Shown here piece by piece: positions 6,133 through 12,725 of a stretch of DNA of 13,471 nt. The first letter of the stretch is position 1, and every line of letters starts with the position of its first letter. The notes beneath the pieces are model-generated. The model made no database searches. It saw only the letters and a program-made list of their open reading frames with translations, and was not told where the DNA came from. The translations under genes were made by a program, and so were the position numbers. Source of the DNA: an uncultured Bacilli bacterium (GTDB taxonomy: Bacteria; Bacillota_I; Bacilli_A; RF39; UBA660); NCBI GenBank assembly GCA_934162555.1, contig CAKPJE010000018.1, positions 1-13,471 of the forward strand. The letters run 5' to 3'.

Positions 6133-8437
6133 TATCTTCCCTCATAGTTGCATATATTACAGCTTTTATAGTGTGCAAACGATTTTCAGCTTCATCAAAT
6201 ACTTTCGATCTTGGTGAATTGAATACTTCGTCTGTTACTTCCATTTCTTTTAGACCAAATTTTTCATGAATATCAGCACCTATTGTTGTATTTAAATCAT
6301 GAAATGATGGTAGACAATGTAAGAATATAGCATTTTTATTAGCATTATTCATTACATCCATTGTTACTTGATATGGTTTTAATAGTTTAATCCTCTTTTC
6401 CCATACTTCATCTGGTTCTCCCATTGATACCCAAACATCTGTATATATAACGTCAGCGTATTCTGTTGCTTCTTTTACATTTTCAGTCATTTCGATACTA
6501 GCGCCTGTTTCACTAGCTATTTCTCTGCATTTTTTAACTAAATCTTTATCAGGCCATAAATCTTTTGGACCACATGCTACAAAGTGCATTCCCATTTTAG
6601 AACATACTACCATTAATGAGTTAGCAACGTTATTTCTTGCATCTCCCATAAATACTAGTTTTATATCTTGTAAATGACCAAAATTTTCTTCAACTGTTAG
6701 CACATCTCCTAACATTTGTGTTGGATGAAATTCTGTTGTTAAACCATTCCATACTGGAACTCCAGCATTATTTGCAAGTTCTTCAACTATTTTTTGTGAG
6801 TAACCCCTATATTCTATTCCGTCATACATTCTTCCAAGTACTTTAGCTGTATCAGAGATACTTTCTTTTTTACCCATTTGGGAACTTCCTGGATCAAGGT
6901 ATGTTACTCCCATTCCTAAATCTAGTCCTGCTACTTCAAATGAGCATCTTGTTCTTGTTGATGTTTTTTCAAATAGTAAAACAATATTTTTTCCTTTTAA
7001 ATATCTGTGTTCAATTCCTTTATGTTTTTTATCTTTTAAATCTTTTGATAAGTCTAATAAATATCTTATTTCTTCTGGTGTATAATCAAGTAATGTTAAG
7101 AAATTTCTTCCTTTTAAATCGATTTTATCCTTTATTTTTTTTACATCTTCTTGTTTTATTAAACACATACTATCTCTTTTGTATTGGACCTCATCTAAGT
7201 CTTCTCTTACAAGTGGCATACTCATACATCTAGGACCCCCTCTTCCTCTTGATAATTCAGCACTTGACATTTCAAATACTTTTATACCATGTTCTCTTAG
7301 TATATTGTTTGTTATATTGTTACGGTCATATACAACAACAACACCTGGTGCGATACATAGTGTATTTGTTCCATCATTCCATTGTTCTCTTTCAGATGAT
7401 ATTTTTTCTCCTCCAGCACATGGTATTAATGTTATTTTTCTTTTTAAGTATTTTTCTAGTATTTCTTCTAAACTTCCATTTAGTTCTACAACGTTTAAAT
7501 CTTCATCACTATCTGGTATATCGCCTTCTGTTATTTCGAAAACTTGTAATGTATCCATTATTCCAGGATGGTATGTAAATTTATCATAGTCAATTTGTGT
7601 AAATACTGTATCTAGATGCATAAATGCTCTTGATTCTGGTATATTGAATGCTAGTATTGTATCTATTTCACAGTCAGGATTTTTGAATAGATTTTTAGCA
7701 AGTTCATCAATTGCTCCTGCTTCTGTTCTTTGTGATATTCCTACTGCTAATATATGGTTATTTAAATTTAATACATCTCCACCTTCTATATGATAAGGTA
7801 AATATCTATCGTAATATTTATTTATTTTATCTTTGTATTCTGGATGATAATTAAATATATATTCAGCGTATATTGTTTCACGACTTCTTGTTACTGAATA
7901 CATTTTATTTAATATAACACCATTTCCAGCACTTGCAAATGGATCTCTTGTAAAATAAAGGTTAGGCATTGGATCAGCTAGAAAATCTGATTCTTCACCA
8001 ACAAAATCTACCAATGATTGTTCTACTTCTCTCTTAGCACGACTTATTTCTTCTACTTTTATTCCTTCCATTGTTTTTAAGACTAATTCTTTTTTATTTT
8101 TGAAACTTTTTAGGAAATCAAATACTAAATTTTTATATTTTGGCGTTCTTATTCCTGCTTCATATATGAATTGTCTTATAAATTTGTCTTCTATTTCATC
8201 GCTTAATTCTAATACTTCAGCCATTAAGTCTTCTAGATAAACAACTTCAATCCCATTTTCTTTTAAAATACGGGCAAATTCATCATGTTCCTTTTGAGCT
8301 TCTGGTAAAAATGGTATGTCATCAAATAATAATCTACCTAGTGTATCTGGTGTTAAATTTAATAATTCATTACCAGGTCTATGTAGTAATACTTTTTTTA
8401 ATGGACCAATTTCACTTTTAACGTTTATTACTTCCAT
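6125..8437 (-). CDS. Arginine deiminase - ornithine carbamoyltransferase fusion protein
   Basis: A single 770-residue chain joining two complete enzymes. Residues 1 to about 413 are arginine deiminase (arginine to citrulline plus ammonia). They start with SEIGPLKKVLLHRPG (8-22), have substrate and catalytic residues D165 (FTRDPF), E218 (HIEGGD), H274/D276 (MHLD) and nucleophile C404 (RGGPRCMSMPLVRED), the usual C-terminus of free ArcA. A linker of about 26 residues (414-439) follows. Residues 440-770 are ornithine carbamoyltransferase: LKGRNFLTLLDYTPEE (441-456), STRTR carbamoyl-phosphate loop (493-497), the catabolic-type SSQMGKKES (518-526), HPTQ (571-574), DVWVSMGE (667-674) and HCLP (707-710). 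Both halves have full normal length, so both reactions should be supported. Strong AGGAGG precedes the ATG. It heads the operon with carbamate kinase and a YfcC carrier. No stop codon or frameshift sign interrupts the junction. Confidence 0.93.
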   Translation of the reverse strand: MEVINVKSEIGPLKKVLLHRPGNELLNLTPDTLGRLLFDDIPFLPEAQKEHDEFARILKENGIEVVYLEDLMAEVLELSDEIEDKFIRQFIYEAGIRTPKYKNLVFDFLKSFKNKKELVLKTMEGIKVEEISRAKREVEQSLVDFVGEESDFLADPMPNLYFTRDPFASAGNGVILNKMYSVTRSRETIYAEYIFNYHPEYKDKINKYYDRYLPYHIEGGDVLNLNNHILAVGISQRTEAGAIDELAKNLFKNPDCEIDTILAFNIPESRAFMHLDTVFTQIDYDKFTYHPGIMDTLQVFEITEGDIPDSDEDLNVVELNGSLEEILEKYLKRKITLIPCAGGEKISSEREQWNDGTNTLCIAPGVVVVYDRNNITNNILREHGIKVFEMSSAELSRGRGGPRCMSMPLVREDLDEVQYKRDSMCLIKQEDVKKIKDKIDLKGRNFLTLLDYTPEEIRYLLDLSKDLKDKKHKGIEHRYLKGKNIVLLFEKTSTRTRCSFEVAGLDLGMGVTYLDPGSSQMGKKESISDTAKVLGRMYDGIEYRGYSQKIVEELANNAGVPVWNGLTTEFHPTQMLGDVLTVEENFGHLQDIKLVFMGDARNNVANSLMVVCSKMGMHFVACGPKDLWPDKDLVKKCREIASETGASIEMTENVKEATEYADVIYTDVWVSMGEPDEVWEKRIKLLKPYQVTMDVMNNANKNAIFLHCLPSFHDLNTTIGADIHEKFGLKEMEVTDEVFNSPRSKVFDEAENRLHTIKAVIYATMREDNE
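7118..7204 (-). other. Fusion junction/linker between the deiminase and carbamoyltransferase halves
   Basis: This DNA encodes residues 412-440. It joins the natural C-terminus of arginine deiminase to the natural N-terminus of ornithine carbamoyltransferase through a charged, Lys-rich stretch. It contains an in-frame ATG (Met424, 7168-7166) preceded by AAAAGAGATAGT, a weak ribosome-site match, which would be close to the usual start of a free carbamoyltransferase. Whether it is used is unknown. Confidence 0.6.
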
Positions 8438-8462
8438 ATCCTTCCTCCTATTGTATAAATTA

Positions 8463-8491
8463 ATTATAGCAAAGTTTTTATTATTTTACAA
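8463..8491 (-). promoter_or_regulatory. Promoter of the arginine deiminase operon
   Basis: Minus-strand TTGTAA (8491-8486) and TATAAT (8468-8463) are 17 bases apart, and the -10 carries an upstream TG one base before it (TGCTATAAT), an extended -10. The predicted start near 8456 gives a leader of about 18 bases before the ATG with AGGAGG at 8444-8449. I saw no convincing ArgR box or CRE site, only a weak AT palindrome around 8455-8470. Confidence 0.65.
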
Positions 8492-8500
8492 TAAGTTTTT

Positions 8501-8540
8501 AAAAAAAAGAAAAAACCAAAAATATTATTTGATCTTTTAA
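8501..8540 (-). terminator. Probable weak terminator after the surface-protein gene
   Basis: After the stop at 8545, AAAAGATCAAA on the minus strand can pair with TTTGGTTTTTT (about 11 bp including two G-U pairs) across a short AT loop, followed by C and a run of eight T. The stem is AU-rich, so efficiency is uncertain. Confidence 0.45.
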
Positions 8541-8544
8541 AAAA

Positions 8545-10392
8545 TTATATTTGTTTTAAAGTTATTTTAGATGAACTATTACATTCATTTTTTATTGCTT
8601 CAGCAATAGATTGCGTTTCAGTAGTATAACCAATTATAACATATGCATCAGGATCAGTTAATGCCGACTGAAACATACAAGAATAGGTATTTATACCTGC
8701 ATTCATTATATTTATTTGTGTTTGAAGTTTTTGGCAATCATTAAACATAAAGCTCATATTCGTTACTTTTGATGTATTAAAACTACTTAAGTTTAAACTC
8801 GTTAAGGATGAGCAACCATAAAACATACCATTCATATTTGTTACATTTGAAGTATCAAAACTACTTAAATCCAAACTTGTTAATGATGAACAATTTTTAA
8901 ACATAAAGCTCATATCCGTTTCTTTTGATGTATTAAAACTACTTAAATCCAAACTTGTTAATGATGAACAATTTTTAAACATATAACCCATATTTGTTAC
9001 TTGCGATGTATTAAAACCATTTAAATCTAGATTTGTTAATGATGAACAGTAATTAAACATCTCATACATATTTGTTACTTTTGATGTATTAAAACTACTT
9101 AAATCCAAACTTGTTAAAGAGGAACAAGAAGAAAACATATCACTCATATCTGTTACACTTGATGTATTAAAATTACTTAAATATAAACTTGTTAAAGATG
9201 AGCATTCAAAAAACATATTACCCATATTCGTTACACTAGAAGTATTAAAACCACTTAGATTTAAAGTTGTTAAGGATGAGCATACAGAAAACATATTACC
9301 CATATTTGTTACATTTGAGGTATTAAAACTACTTAAATCTAATTTTTCAATAACTGAATAAAAACTAACACTACTACCACCGCCACCAGCTGCCATCATC
9401 TCAATTTCGCCATCATTTTTTCTATCAATAAATGATGGTTTAACATTTTGGTTATTAGCAGTTAAAGTAACAATATTGCCCCAATCACCTGGTGTAGCCG
9501 GCAAAAACATATAACTCATACTTGTTACTTTTGATGTATTAAAATTATCATTATAATTTATACTTATTAAATTATTAAATCCAGCAAAGAATAATGAACA
9601 ATCAGATGGTGCGAATATTGGTGCTTCACTTACTATATATAAATTATATAAGCTTTGTTCTGGATTATTTGAATCCTTTAATCCACTATCTATTAAATAA
9701 CCATATACTTTTTTCTTTTGACTTGTATTATAAGATACATCCCAACATAAATTTTCTTCTGTACAACTACTTGGTAAATTACTCAAATCATTACCAAATG
9801 TAATTGTTCTTATATATGGTCTATAAGTATCTTTCCAAAAGTATAATCTACTATCACTTGTAACTCCATTACCATTCTTCATCATAGCATATTCACTTAT
9901 CTGAACCGCACTTACTCTAACATTTGCTTCTAAATTAGATACATTTATAAATTTACTATCTTCTATATCATCTATATATGGATTCCAATACCAATATATA
10001 GTTAATGTTTCACTATTTGTTCCACTATGCTCTAAAAATGAATAATACTTATGTAATTCACTCTTATGATCTGATGTTGTATAAAATTTTAAATTAGTTG
10101 GTAAATTAGTCCTTTCTATTTCTAAAGTTGCATACATATCTACTGTACTTCCACTTGCATCCATTGTAACAGTAAACTCTCCACTATCTCCAGGATTTAT
10201 TTTACCCAAATCTATTACCTTATTATTCCATACACTATTATCACTATCTCTTAATACAAATACGGCATTACCAGTACTACCCTTTATACTACCATTTACT
10301 ACTATTCTATAGTAAGCAATTGATCCAACCAATAAAATTACTATACATATTATAGATACCATAACTAAAATTAATTTTTTACTATTCTTCAT
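8545..10392 (-). CDS. Membrane-anchored surface protein with BspA/DUF285 26-residue repeats
   Basis: A 615-residue protein probably facing outward. Residues 7-29 form one hydrophobic segment (signal peptide or N-terminal anchor) with no lipobox. Residues 43-165 contain a beta-rich region (VIDLGKINPGDSGEFTVTM at 59-77) in the style of TasA/CalY-type secreted proteins. A degenerate repeat unit lies at 279-296. After a 54-residue interruption (297-350, including MMAAGGGGSS) come eight tandem 26-residue repeats at 351-558, each of the form LxLSSFNTSxVTNMxxMFxxCSSLTS. These match the DUF285 'BspA-type' surface repeat family, proposed to form solenoids and mediate adhesion. Each unit has one Cys at the same place (C371 then every 26 up to C553). 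There is no LPxTG or other wall-sorting signal at the C-terminus. The start has GGAGG about seven bases upstream. Binding partner unknown. Confidence 0.88.
   Translation of the reverse strand: MKNSKKLILVMVSIICIVILLVGSIAYYRIVVNGSIKGSTGNAVFVLRDSDNSVWNNKVIDLGKINPGDSGEFTVTMDASGSTVDMYATLEIERTNLPTNLKFYTTSDHKSELHKYYSFLEHSGTNSETLTIYWYWNPYIDDIEDSKFINVSNLEANVRVSAVQISEYAMMKNGNGVTSDSRLYFWKDTYRPYIRTITFGNDLSNLPSSCTEENLCWDVSYNTSQKKKVYGYLIDSGLKDSNNPEQSLYNLYIVSEAPIFAPSDCSLFFAGFNNLISINYNDNFNTSKVTSMSYMFLPATPGDWGNIVTLTANNQNVKPSFIDRKNDGEIEMMAAGGGGSSVSFYSVIEKLDLSSFNTSNVTNMGNMFSVCSSLTTLNLSGFNTSSVTNMGNMFFECSSLTSLYLSNFNTSSVTDMSDMFSSCSSLTSLDLSSFNTSKVTNMYEMFNYCSSLTNLDLNGFNTSQVTNMGYMFKNCSSLTSLDLSSFNTSKETDMSFMFKNCSSLTSLDLSSFDTSNVTNMNGMFYGCSSLTSLNLSSFNTSKVTNMSFMFNDCQKLQTQINIMNAGINTYSCMFQSALTDPDAYVIIGYTTETQSIAEAIKNECNSSSKITLKQI
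8719..9342 (-). repeat. Eight tandem 78-bp coding repeats of the surface protein
   Basis: Eight units of exactly 78 bp (26 codons) lie head to tail with no frame slip. Most have diverged, but two neighbouring units are identical over 45 bp (8861-8905 and 8939-8983), implying recent duplication or gene conversion. Repeat number may vary between strains. Confidence 0.9.
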
Positions 10393-10457
10393 ATATTTCC
10401 TCCTTCTATATTTTTTAAACCACTAGGAAGAGGACCAGTATCTATATATTTTCTCAT
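10389..10457 (-). CDS. Possible 22-codon leader ORF overlapping the surface-protein start
   Basis: ATG at 10457 opens a 22-codon frame (MRKYIDTGPLPSGLKN..., then stop) whose TGA overlaps the ATG of the surface-protein gene as ATGA. The frame stays open further upstream to a stop near 10528, without a better start. There is no clear ribosome site before the ATG, and its last residues merely translate the downstream Shine-Dalgarno. It could be a leader peptide coupled to the surface gene, a gene remnant, or chance. Confidence 0.2.
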   Translation of the reverse strand: MRKYIDTGPLPSGLKNIEGGNI

Positions 10458-10467
10458 CCCAATAAAG

Positions 10468-10565
10468 TTATCAACAAAATTATTATTTTTTTGATTTTTT
10501 AGTAATACATGTATGTATGTATTAGGTCAACCATGTTATCAACAAATCCTTTCTAATTATCAACA
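10468..10565. repeat. Three direct copies of TTATCAACAA around the ABC operon end
   Basis: TTATCAACAA occurs at 10468, 10536 and 10557 in the same orientation. The last two are 21 bp apart (two helical turns), and the third lies in the final codons of the ATPase gene. The core TTATCAACA differs from the DnaA box TTATCCACA at one base. The 160-bp gap at 10393-10552 otherwise holds the inverted repeat and possible small ORF described separately. Confidence 0.5.
10502..10530 (-). promoter_or_regulatory. Candidate promoter with inverted repeat, upstream of the surface-protein gene
   Basis: Minus-strand TTGACC (10530-10525) and TATTAC (10507-10502) are 17 bases apart. The spacer and part of the -10 are filled by a perfect inverted repeat, TAATACAT-N6-ATGTATTA (10503-10524). 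No T-run follows, so it is not a terminator. It could be an operator. The -10 matches consensus at only 4 of 6 positions. Confidence 0.35.
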
Positions 10566-11257
10566 AGCGAAAGAAAACTATTAATTCTTTCATTCGAACT
10601 ATCAAAAAATTCATCAGTCTTACCATCAAATAAAATTTTACCACCATCTAAAAACAAAACCCTATTTGACACATTTTTAACAAAATTCATCTCATGAGAA
10701 ACAATAAGCATCGTTTTCCCACTATCAGCTATCCTCTTAATCAAATCAAGAACTTCACCAATCATCTCCGGATCTAAAGCACTAGTAGGTTCATCAAACA
10801 AAATAATATCAGGATTCATAATTAAAGTCCTAATAATTGCAACCCTTTGCTTCTGTCCACCAGACAACTCATCAGGATAATTACTAGCTTTATCCCTTAA
10901 ACCAATAATATCAAGTAACTCATAAGCCTTCTTAACAGCACTCCCCCTATCCATAATCTTTAACTTAACAGGAGATAAAATAATATTATCAAGAACACTT
11001 AAATTAGGAAATAAATTAAACTGCTGAAAAACCATTCCAATACCCTTTCCAACAATTTTATTTACCCTATTTCCCTCAAAAATAACATCACCATTTGTAG
11101 GCTTTTCCAAATAATTAATACACCTTAAAAGAGTACTCTTACCACTACCAGAAGGACCAACAATAGAAACAACATCGCCCTTTTTTATAGCAAAACTAAT
11201 ATTATCAAGAACTAAATTATCCCCGAAACTCTTAGATAAATTCTTAACCTCTAGCAT
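10553..11257 (-). CDS. Polar amino acid ABC transporter, ATP-binding protein
   Basis: A 234-residue cytosolic ATPase that powers the amino-acid importer encoded by the preceding two genes. All ABC motifs are intact: Walker A GPSGSGKS (34-41), Q-loop FQQFNLFP (77-84), signature LSGGQKQRVAI (131-141), Walker B IILFDEPTSALD (151-162) and switch His in SHEM (H188). It matches the GlnQ/HisP/ArtP subfamily, which has the same length and FQQFNLFP wording. The start is ATG 11257, with GGAG eight bases upstream, overlapping the permease stop by 14 bases; a TTG 18 bases further up gives an extra six residues that the family lacks. Codon use differs from the arc genes: 13 of 19 Lys codons are AAG and 8 of 9 Arg codons are AGG. 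No clear terminator follows its TAG stop. Confidence 0.93.
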   Translation of the reverse strand: MLEVKNLSKSFGDNLVLDNISFAIKKGDVVSIVGPSGSGKSTLLRCINYLEKPTNGDVIFEGNRVNKIVGKGIGMVFQQFNLFPNLSVLDNIILSPVKLKIMDRGSAVKKAYELLDIIGLRDKASNYPDELSGGQKQRVAIIRTLIMNPDIILFDEPTSALDPEMIGEVLDLIKRIADSGKTMLIVSHEMNFVKNVSNRVLFLDGGKILFDGKTDEFFDSSNERINSFLSLVDN

Positions 11258-11942
11258 TATTAAGTCTCCTTTCAAGTAAATTAACCAGTTTAGACAATCC
11301 CAAAGTCATAACCAAATAAATAGAAGCAATTATAATTAAAGGAAAAAAGTAATCATAAGTACCAGAAGCAATAATATCAGAAGCTTTAGTAAGTTCTAAA
11401 ATACCAATATAAGCTCCAGCTGATGTTTCCTTTAATAATGTAATAAATTCATTACCAAGAGCAGGCAAAACATTCTTAATAGCTTGTGGTAATACAACAT
11501 ACCTCATAATTTTACTATAATTTAAACCAAGAGTATAACCAGCTTCCATCTGTCCCTTATCAATAGAAATCAAACCAGACCTTATTATCTCAGCAACATA
11601 AGCACCAGAATTAATACCAAAAGCTAAAACACCAACAATTATAATACTTATATTAACCGATTTAAAAATAACATAATATATTATCATTAATTGTAATAAT
11701 ACAGGAGTTCCCCTTATTATATTAACATAAGCCTTACAAATACCATTTAATAACTTTAATTTACCAGTATTATCATGATAATGTATTACTAAAGCAATTA
11801 ATAAACCAATAACAATACCCATAATAACAGCAAAAAAAGCAATCAAAACAGTATGAAATAATCCCTCCAATATATACTCATATCTATTATCATATATAAC
11901 ACTATTATAAAAACTCTCGCCAATTTTATAAAATATATTCAT
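11244..11942 (-). CDS. Polar amino acid ABC transporter, permease
   Basis: A 232-residue integral membrane protein of the HisM/GlnP family with about five membrane segments (roughly 28-53, 66-93, 97-118, 150-170, 198-216). It shows YVNIIRGTPVLLQL (72-85) and the EAA loop AEIIRSGLISIDKGQMEAGYTLGL (117-140, key residues E118, E133, A134, G135) that docks on the ATPase. Only one permease gene is present, so the channel is probably a homodimer. The binding protein ends five bases upstream: its TGA lies inside the permease's ribosome site GAAGGGTGATTTA, which suggests translational coupling. Substrate specificity cannot be read from this subunit. Confidence 0.92.
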   Translation of the reverse strand: MNIFYKIGESFYNSVIYDNRYEYILEGLFHTVLIAFFAVIMGIVIGLLIALVIHYHDNTGKLKLLNGICKAYVNIIRGTPVLLQLMIIYYVIFKSVNISIIIVGVLAFGINSGAYVAEIIRSGLISIDKGQMEAGYTLGLNYSKIMRYVVLPQAIKNVLPALGNEFITLLKETSAGAYIGILELTKASDIIASGTYDYFFPLIIIASIYLVMTLGLSKLVNLLERRLNNARG

Positions 11943-11946
11943 TAAA

Positions 11947-12657
11947 TCACCCTTCAGTATGTTTTATAATGTATTCATCAATTTTACCTTCACTCTTAAG
12001 TCTTTCCAAAACTCTATTTATAGCATCAAGTAAAACCTTATTACCCTTTTTTACAACTATACCATAACTATCACTTGTTAAAACCTTATCAAGAATTTTT
12101 AATCCCTCATTTTTACTTATAATAGCTTTAGCAGGTAATTCATCCATTACAACACAATCAACCTTATTAGCTTTCAAATCTTCTATAGCAGCCAAATACT
12201 TTTTTTGTCTAACAATATCCGCTTTTTTGTATTGTTTAGTAACAAAAGTATCAGCTATACTACCAAGTTGAACTGCTATTTTTTTATCTTCAAGATTATC
12301 TAAAGTGCTATTTTCTTTAACAATTACAACCTGTTTACTAGTAGAATAATTAATTGAAAAATCAACTTCTTTAGCTCTTTCATCACTATAACTTATACCA
12401 GCAGCACCAAAATCAGCTTTACCAGTTTTTACTTCATTAATAATAGCATGAAAATCAATATCTTTAACAACTAATTTTTTATTTAGTTCTTTTGCTATTT
12501 CATTAGCTATATCTATATCTACACCAACAACTTCTCCACCTTTATAATATTCATAAGGTGCGAACCCAGCTTCTGTAACCATTATTAACTCATTATTATT
12601 TCTTTTACATCCACAAACTAAAAACAAAATCATAACAAATAAAAATATTCTTTTCAT
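11947..12657 (-). CDS. Polar amino acid ABC transporter, solute-binding lipoprotein
   Basis: A 236-residue member of the extracellular solute-binding family 3. The signal peptide ends in a lipobox V-C-G-C with the lipidated Cys at C17, so it is tethered outside the membrane next to the permease. Ligand-pocket landmarks are GFAPYEY (31-37), GVDIDIANEIAKEL (45-58), GISYSDERAKEVDFS (87-101, with R94 expected to bind the ligand carboxylate), AVQLGS (128-133) and VVMDELPA (169-176, with D172 expected to bind the amino group). This is the amino-acid type. The proximity of an arginine pathway makes arginine or another basic amino acid possible, but not shown. It is the only family gene here that ends in TGA, evidence for standard stop usage. 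ATG 12657 has AGGAG at 12665-12669. Confidence 0.92.
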   Translation of the reverse strand: MKRIFLFVMILFLVCGCKRNNNELIMVTEAGFAPYEYYKGGEVVGVDIDIANEIAKELNKKLVVKDIDFHAIINEVKTGKADFGAAGISYSDERAKEVDFSINYSTSKQVVIVKENSTLDNLEDKKIAVQLGSIADTFVTKQYKKADIVRQKKYLAAIEDLKANKVDCVVMDELPAKAIISKNEGLKILDKVLTSDSYGIVVKKGNKVLLDAINRVLERLKSEGKIDEYIIKHTEG

Positions 12658-12678
12658 ACACTCACTCCTACTATTTAC

Positions 12679-12707
12679 ATTTTATCAAATATTAAAAAAA
12701 AATACAA
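12679..12707 (-). promoter_or_regulatory. Candidate promoter of the ABC transporter operon
   Basis: Minus-strand TTGTAT (12707-12702) and TAAAAT (12684-12679) are 17 bases apart, with TG one base before the -10 (TGATAAAAT). The -35 lies in the terminator stem of the upstream gene. The predicted start near 12672 leaves a leader of about 14 bases. Confidence 0.45.
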
Positions 12708-12725
12708 TTATAAAATCGTATTTTT
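12694..12725 (-). terminator. Rho-independent terminator after the unknown 199-aa gene
   Basis: AAAAATACGAT and ATTGTATTTTT on the minus strand form an 11-bp stem (one G-U pair) around a 6-base loop, running into nine consecutive T. It follows the TAG stop at 12726 directly. Confidence 0.85.

Noticed and set aside
7179..7589. Plus-strand open frame of 136 codons opposite the arginine deiminase half, and others opposite the same gene (6901-7233, 7249-7578)
   Set aside because: They are antisense to a clearly conserved enzyme, have low-complexity Leu/Phe/Ser content, and lack ribosome sites.
8455..8470. AT palindrome near the arc promoter as an ArgR box
   Set aside because: It lacks the TG/CA-flanked half-sites of the ARG consensus and is expected by chance in such AT-rich DNA.
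10468..10565. TTATCAACAA cluster as a replication origin
   Set aside because: No dnaA, dnaN or other origin-linked genes nearby, and each motif deviates from the DnaA consensus.
11258..11275. TTG start adding six residues to the ABC ATPase
   Set aside because: ATG 11257 has GGAG eight bases upstream and matches the family start; the TTG extension runs over that ribosome site.
11947..11949. Mycoplasma-type genetic code (TGA = Trp)
   Set aside because: The binding-protein gene ends at TGA at the expected family length, and Trp codons seen in the genes are TGG.
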